Source: Candidatus Magasanikbacteria bacterium GW2011_GWA2_37_8 (GTDB lineage Bacteria > Patescibacteriota > Patescibacteriia > Magasanikbacterales > GWA2-37-8). From it: a stretch of DNA of 36,147 nt. The stretch spans positions 1 through 36,147 of the forward strand of contig LBTN01000002.1 of assembly GCA_000992085.1 (NCBI GenBank), given 5' to 3'. This document shows, piece by piece, positions 7,272 through 14,193 of this stretch (the stretch's first letter is position 1; each line of letters begins with the position of its first letter). Under the pieces are notes generated by a model. That model ran no database searches. It worked only from the letters and a program-made list of their open reading frames with translations, and was not told the DNA's origin. Made by a program: the position numbers and the translations under genes.

Positions 7272-9227
7272 TTAAGGTTTAATTTTTTTACGATCTTCTG
7301 GTGTTATTTCACCTAAAATTCTAATAAATGCAGTAATTATAATATCTTTATTTTCTCTATCAATATCATCTAGGCTAAACAAATTTTCTAAATCTTCAGA
7401 AACTTCATCATATTTTTCGTTTAATAATATACTTACTATACAATCAAAATCTTTAGAAAGATCCAAGTCTTTTAATTCTGGAGGTATCTGAGGATCTTGT
7501 TTGTTTAATCCAGCTGGCCATTTTCTAAACTCAGCACTTGAGCCTTTATTAATATATTTATTAATAAACTCTCTAGCTTCAGCACCAAGTAAAGAACTCA
7601 ATATTTTATGTATATTAGGACCGTAAACTTCTGGCTGTTTGTCTCCAATAGTAAATTCATCTCCTGGTTTTGCGCTATCAAGCGATTCTTGAGCTTTGCT
7701 TACTAAATTTTTTGCACCCGCTTGATCGATATGCCCAGCCGAAACTCGACGTGAAACATATTTCATTAATTCATTAAAACCACGGAAGCACATTTTTTCA
7801 ATCGGTCCACCATCTTTATCCATATTGCGTCCTGTTATCCATATTTCAAAATCTTGAAAAACTTCTCGATTATTTAACAAAGATTGCCCACCCTTACTAC
7901 CGCCGACACCGTAAGTGGTAGCCACAGCTGTCAACCAATCATTTGGGTTGTTTATAATACAAGGAATTAAAATATCAGTTACCATTACATCAGCCGCTTC
8001 TTTGCTAGTTAACCCACGACCACGAATACGTTTTACGCTTTCATCATAACGAGCCTTGATACCAGCTATTGCGTTACCTTCTAAATTTTTACCACCAATA
8101 TAAACTTTCTTTTTTTCTTTTTTAGTGGTTGCGTCGATTTCTGTTTCAACATAATTACCGGCCACCTCGGTTAAAGTAATACCCACCATAGCTTTGGCCA
8201 TACGTTGAGTTTTTTGCACATTACGAATATCGCCACCACGACGACGTTGGGTTAAATCATGCAAACTAAAACGTACAAAAGTACCGTTGGCTTCTTCATC
8301 GCATTCAGCAATTTCTTGTGGCTGACCATTCATACCATTTTTTTCTTGCTTTAACAAATCGCTCATGGTAATTTTTTCTGCCAACCGTCCACTTAACGGT
8401 ATATAAGCTACTTCATCTGGGCCACTACCATAAGCCATCTGCAAAGAATGCCCTGCCATTTCACGATGACCATCAGAACTACCACGCCATTCGGCCATAA
8501 GTTGTAAACCAATTTGTACATCCTCATCTTTTATTCTATCAAAATATGCATCAATATCAATTGTTTTATAATCATCTCGCGGATTTTGAGTATTATCTAA
8601 CAAGTCCACTACAAAATCTTTTTCTATTTCGTGCCCCCCATCATCCACGGATGTCTGTTTAATAACTCGAGAAAGACCACCTTTTTTAACAAAATAGTTA
8701 TAAACTAATTCATCAAGATCAAATTTATCTGTTACCAATTCTCGATTCATTTTTATTACATCTACCAAATGAGCAAAATCTGCCAAACTTACTTTTTTCT
8801 CTTCTTCTTCTCCAGTATTAGGGTTTTTTACTTTTACATCAAAAACTTTCTCATCTCCTCGGCCATCCTTTAACATTGGATAAATTTTCTTTGGCACATC
8901 CGAAAAACCAATACCGCCAAATATTTTTAATTGGTCACTACAAACATTCATACCGTCCAAAATTTTACCAATTCGCCAATGAGTCACAGCGTTTGGAACA
9001 TCACAATTAAACATAGCAAAAACCTCCAAATAATTCATTCGGCTATAATCCATAGTTTTGTTATCCCAATCTTGTTTTAAACGTTCTCGCAAATTAGGTT
9101 CAAAAAACTCATCTCCATAATCTATATATTGTAAAGACAAGTCTAACGCTCTACGAGTTACACCGCTTTCGGCTCTTGATTGTTCTGCTTCTCTATTTCT
9201 TCCTCCTTGTTCTTGGGTAGAAGTCAT
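7272..9227 (-). CDS. unknown large soluble protein in the secretion cluster
   Basis: The 651-residue protein is hydrophilic and has no signal peptide or span. It starts with a disordered polar stretch (QEQGGRNREAEQSRAESG). Stretches rich in Asp and Lys alternate with a more conserved-looking middle part (about residues 255-450) holding HDLTQRRRGGDIRN and a Gly-rich segment TYGVGGSKGGQSLLNNRE. I do not recognise a family and see no Walker, nuclease or protease motif. It lies directly after the VirB6-like gene and 4 bases before the 370-residue gene. A cytosolic scaffold or substrate-handling role is a guess based only on the operon. Confidence 0.75.
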   Translation of the reverse strand: MTSTQEQGGRNREAEQSRAESGVTRRALDLSLQYIDYGDEFFEPNLRERLKQDWDNKTMDYSRMNYLEVFAMFNCDVPNAVTHWRIGKILDGMNVCSDQLKIFGGIGFSDVPKKIYPMLKDGRGDEKVFDVKVKNPNTGEEEEKKVSLADFAHLVDVIKMNRELVTDKFDLDELVYNYFVKKGGLSRVIKQTSVDDGGHEIEKDFVVDLLDNTQNPRDDYKTIDIDAYFDRIKDEDVQIGLQLMAEWRGSSDGHREMAGHSLQMAYGSGPDEVAYIPLSGRLAEKITMSDLLKQEKNGMNGQPQEIAECDEEANGTFVRFSLHDLTQRRRGGDIRNVQKTQRMAKAMVGITLTEVAGNYVETEIDATTKKEKKKVYIGGKNLEGNAIAGIKARYDESVKRIRGRGLTSKEAADVMVTDILIPCIINNPNDWLTAVATTYGVGGSKGGQSLLNNREVFQDFEIWITGRNMDKDGGPIEKMCFRGFNELMKYVSRRVSAGHIDQAGAKNLVSKAQESLDSAKPGDEFTIGDKQPEVYGPNIHKILSSLLGAEAREFINKYINKGSSAEFRKWPAGLNKQDPQIPPELKDLDLSKDFDCIVSILLNEKYDEVSEDLENLFSLDDIDRENKDIIITAFIRILGEITPEDRKKIKP

Positions 9228-9252
9228 ATATATTAAATTACTAAAATATTAT

Positions 9253-12200
9253 CTAACGTAAATCTTTTAAAGATTGTTTTAAACCGGGATTATTTGCTAA
9301 CTGTGCAAGTATATGTTCAACTTCTGATTTACTTAAACCGGTATTTAAATTACTATCAAAATACGATTTAAGGTCCCTTTTTAACTGGTCTAACGCGGCC
9401 GGTCCACTTGGAGGATTATCAACATCTATTTTTAAATCATTGATAACTTTTTGTACTGCTGGACCTTCCATATTTGATCGCCAATTTTGCACAATATCAG
9501 ATTCGGAACGCCCACCACCGCGTGGTCTTGAATTTAACGTATTTCTAGCTTCGGCTCTAAATTGGTTCATAAAATCTTCCATAGCCGCTTGATCTGTGGG
9601 ATCAATATGAAGTTCGGCAGCGACTACTTTTGCCTGTTCATCAATATTTTCTGAAGTTAACCTTTCTGAAGTACCCATGTTATCATCCAGATAACGCTGT
9701 CGCTGTAATTCTGCCATCAAACCTTTCTGCCACAAACCATCGTACTGACCTTCAGCTGATCTTTCATAATTTTTAATACCATTCTCTTTATCACCCGCCC
9801 GAGCTTGCCTCTTGGCCGACATAATCTTGTCGAAGATATTACCAAGCCCACGCATAAGCTCTTCTTTCTCCATACGACTGAAATTCTTCTGCATCTGAGC
9901 TACTGCGGTAGAGCCAGCATCGGCTGGCAACTTGGAACCACGCGGTGAAGCAATAACATCTTGTAAAACATCCTCATTTAATAACTCAACTGACTTTGTT
10001 TTTAGCAAAGCAGCTTGATCAGATTTTACTTTAGTATAAGACTGAGCTAACGTACCATCTTTTCCAGCTTCTTTTACAATTTTTTGTTCTACTAACTCTG
10101 CACGTTTTTTTCTGGGATCTCTAAGCGCAGCAGACCAATCTTGGCCTTTACCTTTAGCCCGCAAAAGCGACGCCATCTGACGTAAAGTTTTTAATTCTTG
10201 TCTTTCTAAAAATGTTTGATCCGCATCTGCAACCCCAGCCTTTCCATATACTTGTTTAAAAGTATCTTCTAAACCAGCAGTTGACAGCTGAGCTTTCAAA
10301 CCATTAACATCAAATTTACCATTGGCACCAGGGTTAGCCACGGCCTCTGCTATTTTTTCTAATAGCGCCACCTGTTTTTCGCTATCACCTGTGGACACAC
10401 TTGGTTTAGCGTCAACCTGCTTTTGCAATTCATCTGCTGCCCTAGATTCTTCTTGTAATTGAGAAGATAATGCTTCTTTTTCATCAGTAAGATCTTTATA
10501 ACTGTCAGGTAAATGACCTGCAGATTGATGCTGGGCAATTTTCTGTTCAATCACCCCAACTTGTAGAGATTTTTCTACAGCAGAACTTCGCAATTGTTGA
10601 ATTCTTTTAATTTTTTCTTCATTTTTATCAGAACTCTCTTGAGCACTTTCCATACCTTGAATCTTTTCTTCTGTCTCTATCAATTCTTTGTCTTTAACTG
10701 GGTCTCTATTCACTAGATGAGCTTTAGTATGACTAACATGACGCACTTCGGCCTCACCCATTTGTCGATTACGTTCTTGTACATTAGCATTTTCCCAGTC
10801 ATGTTTTTCTACTAGCGTATCTACGTATTCACCAGCAATACCACCTGGATTACGCGCTAACATTCTATACTTCGCCGATGAATTAGCGGTGTCCACATTA
10901 TTTTTTTCCGCTTCAGCTTGCATACCTAAAAGCGCCGTGCGATCAGCCAAACTCATGCTTTCTAATTCTACTGGGTTACCATCTTTATCTAACGGAGTTA
11001 AACCAGCAAGATCCAAACCACCTTTTGCATAAGGCGGAATAAGCGCTAGTGGTTTAGTAGATTTTAAATCCCGCGTAGTCATTTCTGAAGTAATCCGATC
11101 TGCCACCAATTTGTTCAACTGAGCTTCATTTTGAGAAGCAGCTATTCCTTTTCCCATTGTACCTCTAGAACCATAAATATTCCAACCAAACGGGCCGCCT
11201 CCAGCCTGAGCGCCAGCTAATTTTTTGAGAGATTTGTAAGCGTCTTCACTTTCTTTAGTTTGGGTTTGAATCTTACCATCATTCTCACTTATTTTTAAAT
11301 CAATACTCGCTGTACTTTGCCCATCAGCTAAAGCTTGTTCTCGTTCAGCCGCCAAACCTGCTTTTTCTTTTTCTAAATCTTTTAAAGCTACCTGAGCCTG
11401 TTCATAACGATCTTCAACAACCGAAAATATACGTTGGCCCCTAGCTTTGTTTCTGGCTTCTTTGGCAGCACTACGTTCTTTTACTCTAGCCGCTCTATCA
11501 GCCATTCTGGTTCCAATTCCACCCTCCCAACTTCTACTAGTAGAAGTAGAACCAATAATATCTTCTTTCTGCATTTTTCGAGCCTTTTCTAGTTTTTCTA
11601 CTTTTTTCTCGCCTCGCGCTTCAGACTCTATTACCCCAGATGCTCGACGCATAACAAAAGCCTGAGCACCGGCATTAATATTTGCTAACCATCCTTTTCC
11701 TTTAGCTTCTCTAATTTTGGTAGCAGCCCTACTTTCTAATTCTTCGGCCATTTTATCTCTTCTTTCATCTGCAGCACCCCAAGCTAACCCAGCTCCAGCC
11801 GCTATTGTTTTTCCTCTTCTTACCCACGCCTTTCCACCAACACCCGGGACATTCATTGCTGTCCATTTTAAACCTGTCTTAGCCCCCTTAAGCGCCCCTG
11901 CGCCCAAGAATCTCGCCGCAGACACACCCGATGCAATCATGCCCACCTTCTTGCCAAAGTCTACGGCTTTGCTCATTGCTCCGCCACCCATTACGCCCAA
12001 TTGCTGTGCTACTTTGGCACCCACCAAAAGCATACCAATAGCAATGGCGAAATTGGCCATTTTGGCCCAGCTCATTACCGATGAAATACCGGCTGATTGG
12101 CCACCAATTTGGTCGGCTTCTAAAACAGAATCTTCTTTGATTTTTAAACTAGGATCAATTTGGCTGTGGTTTCCAATTTCGGTACTGATATTGCCTGCAC

Positions 12201-13041
12201 CAACTGTTACAAATGACAGCCAAATAAAAAACACTACCACCGGACCAACAATAACATGGTTGCCAAATTCACTCCACCAATTGCTGGCAAATTTTTGTGT
12301 TTGAGGAATAACACTTAAAACAAATGCCAATGGCGATAAAACAATTAGCACCCAAAGCACAATCATACGAGCTAGAAGCATAAACACAAACACGAGCATT
12401 ACTGCCAACATCATGGCGGCAAAAGTTAATGCTGCCACCGATGCTAAAAACATTTCGGCGTCGTTTATTGTTTGACCAGTAAGTTGTAATAACTTATCGG
12501 CAGAAAAAGCATTAATAAGGTTACCACCAGCAGTGGCCGCGATACCGTTTACAAACGTAATCATTACCACTTGACCAACATCGATAATTACTCCGCAAAT
12601 AATGCGTGAAAAATTTACTAAAATTGCGGCCATTACAAATTTTACTAACATTTTTTTCCACTCGTATTGTTCGATTCCTAAAATAGTACCAAAAGCAATT
12701 AAAAGTAATATCACCACAAAAAACATATTGGTAATATCGCGCACCATTACCCAACCAACATTAACAGCAGTGGAATCGAGGTAACCATTGTAACCAGCCA
12801 GTTCGATAATAAAAGTAAGACAAAATAAAGAAAGTTTTAAAGCCAGTACTGCAAGGGGTAATAAAATATATTGGGCAATAGCATTGGCAATTCCTTCCCA
12901 AAAAGCCGCTGCACCACCAGCACTGGCCAAATAGGCAACTGTTCCTAAAACAAAAATAAAAACAAAACTAATCCAACCGAGTTTTTTGGTAGGAAGTATA
13001 AAGCGTGCGAATTGATTAAGAAAAGCGCGCACGGTAAGCAT
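9253..13041 (-). CDS. VirB6/TrbL-like polytopic protein with long coiled-coil tail
   Basis: Of 1262 residues, the first 350 hold about seven to eight hydrophobic spans (about 21-41, 52-83, 101-125, 129-168, 196-245, 254-283 and 318-348). The pattern, with LLARMIVLWVLIVLSPLAFV followed by a WWSEF loop, is like VirB6/TrbL channel proteins of type IV secretion. From about residue 365 a Gly/Ala-rich amphipathic part leads into some 800 residues that are highly charged and rich in Glu, Lys, Ala and Gln, predicted coiled coil. Usual VirB6 proteins have 300-400 residues, so the tail is exceptional. Starting at 13041 with a promoter just upstream, it heads the operon. The membrane domain assignment is by topology, not by a signature motif. 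Confidence 0.78.
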   Translation of the reverse strand: MLTVRAFLNQFARFILPTKKLGWISFVFIFVLGTVAYLASAGGAAAFWEGIANAIAQYILLPLAVLALKLSLFCLTFIIELAGYNGYLDSTAVNVGWVMVRDITNMFFVVILLLIAFGTILGIEQYEWKKMLVKFVMAAILVNFSRIICGVIIDVGQVVMITFVNGIAATAGGNLINAFSADKLLQLTGQTINDAEMFLASVAALTFAAMMLAVMLVFVFMLLARMIVLWVLIVLSPLAFVLSVIPQTQKFASNWWSEFGNHVIVGPVVVFFIWLSFVTVGAGNISTEIGNHSQIDPSLKIKEDSVLEADQIGGQSAGISSVMSWAKMANFAIAIGMLLVGAKVAQQLGVMGGGAMSKAVDFGKKVGMIASGVSAARFLGAGALKGAKTGLKWTAMNVPGVGGKAWVRRGKTIAAGAGLAWGAADERRDKMAEELESRAATKIREAKGKGWLANINAGAQAFVMRRASGVIESEARGEKKVEKLEKARKMQKEDIIGSTSTSRSWEGGIGTRMADRAARVKERSAAKEARNKARGQRIFSVVEDRYEQAQVALKDLEKEKAGLAAEREQALADGQSTASIDLKISENDGKIQTQTKESEDAYKSLKKLAGAQAGGGPFGWNIYGSRGTMGKGIAASQNEAQLNKLVADRITSEMTTRDLKSTKPLALIPPYAKGGLDLAGLTPLDKDGNPVELESMSLADRTALLGMQAEAEKNNVDTANSSAKYRMLARNPGGIAGEYVDTLVEKHDWENANVQERNRQMGEAEVRHVSHTKAHLVNRDPVKDKELIETEEKIQGMESAQESSDKNEEKIKRIQQLRSSAVEKSLQVGVIEQKIAQHQSAGHLPDSYKDLTDEKEALSSQLQEESRAADELQKQVDAKPSVSTGDSEKQVALLEKIAEAVANPGANGKFDVNGLKAQLSTAGLEDTFKQVYGKAGVADADQTFLERQELKTLRQMASLLRAKGKGQDWSAALRDPRKKRAELVEQKIVKEAGKDGTLAQSYTKVKSDQAALLKTKSVELLNEDVLQDVIASPRGSKLPADAGSTAVAQMQKNFSRMEKEELMRGLGNIFDKIMSAKRQARAGDKENGIKNYERSAEGQYDGLWQKGLMAELQRQRYLDDNMGTSERLTSENIDEQAKVVAAELHIDPTDQAAMEDFMNQFRAEARNTLNSRPRGGGRSESDIVQNWRSNMEGPAVQKVINDLKIDVDNPPSGPAALDQLKRDLKSYFDSNLNTGLSKSEVEHILAQLANNPGLKQSLKDLR

Positions 13042-13065
13042 GTTATATATAATTATCTATAGCGT

Positions 13066-13094
13066 ATTATAGCACAAAAAAGACAAAACAACAA
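13066..13094 (-). promoter_or_regulatory. promoter of the secretion operon
   Basis: On the minus strand an extended -10 (TGCTATAAT, hexamer 13066-13071) lies 17 bases downstream of TTGTTG, a 4-of-6 match to the -35. Initiation near 13059 would give an 18-base leader before the VirB6-like start at 13041. It is the only good promoter seen upstream of the eight-gene run down to 390. Confidence 0.65.
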
Positions 13095-13122
13095 TTAGTT
13101 GGGGATATCTTTTGTTGTTCCA

Positions 13123-13205
13123 TTTGTCATTCCCGCGAAGGCGGGAATCCAGATTTAAATAAAACTCGTTAACGACTGGATTCCCGCCTTCGCGGGAATG
13201 ACAAA
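13123..13205. repeat. perfect 30-bp inverted repeat (MITE-like)
   Basis: Arm 13123-13152 is the exact reverse complement of 13176-13205, separated by 23 bases. Each arm contains the GTCATTCCCGCGAAGGCGGG block common in dispersed repeats. There is no coding capacity. It forms the left flank of the GC-rich lipoprotein cassette. A related but diverged pair at 14101-14177 forms the right flank. Confidence 0.9.
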
Positions 13206-13206
13206 C

Positions 13207-13239
13207 GATGAAGATCCTTCGCTACGCTCGGGGTGACAT
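13207..13239. repeat. dispersed repeat, CTACGCTCGGGGTGACA type
   Basis: The block GATCCTTCGCTACGCTCGGG followed by GTGACA matches the first half of the unit at 1072-1100. It abuts the 30-bp inverted repeat and shares its last bases with the hairpin at 13233-13270. Confidence 0.75.
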
Positions 13240-13270
13240 AATAATAAAAATAGTTTTATTATTATGTCAC
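13233..13270. terminator. perfect 17-bp hairpin, possible terminator
   Basis: Arms 13233-13249 and 13254-13270 are exact reverse complements around the 4-base loop ATAG. The stem is nearly all A-T apart from the GTGAC end. It could stop weak upstream transcription or be the end of the neighbouring repeat copied in inverse. The AT-rich stem makes the terminator reading uncertain. Confidence 0.45.
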
Positions 13271-13336
13271 TTATCCACTTTTCTTGCTTGACAAAAGGAC
13301 AAAAAAGTCACACAATTAATAGTGGATTATTGGGTA

Positions 13337-13365
13337 TTGACAAAAAGCCCAATAAGGAGTATAAT
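13337..13365 (+). promoter_or_regulatory. consensus sigma-70 promoter of the lipoprotein gene
   Basis: TTGACA (13337-13342), a 17-base spacer and TATAAT (13360-13365) match the consensus at all 12 positions. Initiation near 13372 gives a leader of about 175 bases. A second TATAAT at 13400-13405 is followed by the near-perfect inverted repeat at 13410-13433, which may be an operator. The leader also holds AAGGAG ahead of a two-codon ATG-AGT-TAA at 13450 and a hairpin with TTCCGG/CCGGAA stems at 13482-13515. Confidence 0.85.
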
Positions 13366-13409
13366 AAAACGTTGTGAAAGTTTACGAAAATAGTTCTTTT
13401 ATAATGTGT

Positions 13410-13433
13410 AAATTGGCTAATTTTAGCTAATTT
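13410..13433. promoter_or_regulatory. inverted repeat, candidate operator
   Basis: AAATTGGCTAA and TTAGCTAATTT form a palindrome with one mismatch just after a second -10-like TATAAT. The word TTAGCTAA, itself palindromic, also occurs at 27708-27715 upstream of the other GC-rich cassette. A regulator site is inferred from position only. Confidence 0.4.
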
Positions 13434-13546
13434 ACCATCAAGGAGTTAGATGAGTTAAAGGCAAAAAAGTGGAATCAAGCGTTCCGGATTGTGGGTTTAT
13501 ACCTATAGCCCGGAATGTTTGATCCACAGCTTCACAGGAGGGTGCC

Positions 13547-13969
13547 ATGAGCACCAAGTTGCGCTTTGCGTTGCTGGTGGCTGTGTTGGCCACCCTTCTC
13601 GCCGCTTGTGGCGGCACGGACGGGGGCGTCATCAACGACGACCCCAACTACACCGACACGATGTCCGACCCGGACACCGTGTGCAACGAAGTCGCCGACG
13701 ACGGCGAGACGCAGTACGTGTGCCCCACGGGCCACTACTTCTTGGCGGGTTCCAACCCGCCGTGCGTCCTGATCGTCGAAGACGACCCCGAGGTCGTCGA
13801 CCAGTGCCAGCCCGATCCCTCTCTCGAAGGAAAGGACTGTGGCGGTTGCTTGCTGCACTTCAACCCAGAGACCTGTCTCTGGATGTGCGGCCAGCCGCCT
13901 CAAGGCGCGCTTCCTCCGTTCGGATTCACGGGCGAGCTGACGGTCAACGTCAAAAAAATTTGCCCGTAA
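13547..13969 (+). CDS. GC-rich, Cys-rich lipoprotein, probably transferred
   Basis: This 140-residue protein has a lipoprotein signal peptide: basic n-region MSTKLR, hydrophobic core and lipobox LAAC with the lipidated Cys at 21. The mature part is acidic and has nine further Cys, including CGGC and CLWMC, suggesting disulfide bonds outside the membrane. I recognise no family. Codons end mostly in G or C, unlike all minus-strand neighbours. The start is preceded by AGGAGG five bases upstream, whereas native starts checked here lack such a site. The start codon lies in the loop of a GGTGC-CATGA-GCACC hairpin (13541-13555). Overlapping open frames in other phases lack a signal peptide or ribosome site and are shadows. 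It is a single gene on the opposite strand to both neighbours, with its own promoter and terminators. The donor is probably a high-GC bacterium. Confidence 0.85.
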   Translation: MSTKLRFALLVAVLATLLAACGGTDGGVINDDPNYTDTMSDPDTVCNEVADDGETQYVCPTGHYFLAGSNPPCVLIVEDDPEVVDQCQPDPSLEGKDCGGCLLHFNPETCLWMCGQPPQGALPPFGFTGELTVNVKKICP

Positions 13970-13989
13970 CGACTCTTCGCAACTCCCCC

Positions 13990-14012
13990 ACCGGCAGGCT
14001 TCTCCTGCCGGT
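13990..14012 (+). terminator. GC-rich hairpin after the lipoprotein gene
   Basis: ACCGGCAGG (13990-13998) pairs perfectly with CCTGCCGGT (14004-14012) around a 5-base loop. There is no T-run after it. This looks like the donor's own 3' hairpin carried along with the gene. Confidence 0.6.
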
Positions 14013-14055
14013 GTCGAGGACAAAAGATTGTATTAAAATAAAATCTTTTCCCTAA

Positions 14056-14083
14056 CAAAAAACCGTATTACTACGGTTTTTTG
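14056..14083. terminator. bidirectional intrinsic terminator
   Basis: A perfect 12-bp stem (14056-14067 with 14072-14083) around TTAC has an A-run on one side and a T-run on the other. It can end both the plus-strand lipoprotein transcript and the minus-strand transcript of the giant gene, which stops at 14194. Confidence 0.85.
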
Positions 14084-14100
14084 TTTTCACTTAATTTTTG

Positions 14101-14177
14101 CCATCCCCGCGAAGGCAGGAATCCAGTTGTAGCCATTATTTTATAACTTTCTAGATCCCCGCCTTCGCGAGGATGAC
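14101..14177. repeat. imperfect inverted repeat pair (MITE-like)
   Basis: The arm at about 14101-14126 (CCATCCCCGCGAAGGCAGGA and ATCCAG) pairs with the arm at 14151-14177 (CTAGATCCCCGCCTTCGCGA and GGATGAC). It is the diverged relative of the 30-bp pair at 13123-13205 and forms the right flank of the lipoprotein cassette. Confidence 0.8.
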
Positions 14178-14193
14178 AGTTGAAAAAAACATC

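Noticed and set aside
13450-13458. Two-codon leader ORF (ATG AGT TAA) with AAGGAG in the lipoprotein leader
   Set aside because: It could be a minimal control ORF, but such a short match arises easily by chance and nothing else supports it.
13489-14055. 188-residue plus-strand and 163-residue minus-strand open frames over the lipoprotein gene
   Set aside because: GC-rich coding sequence lacks stops in other frames. These give Arg- or His-rich peptides without signal peptide or ribosome site, while the 140-residue frame has both.
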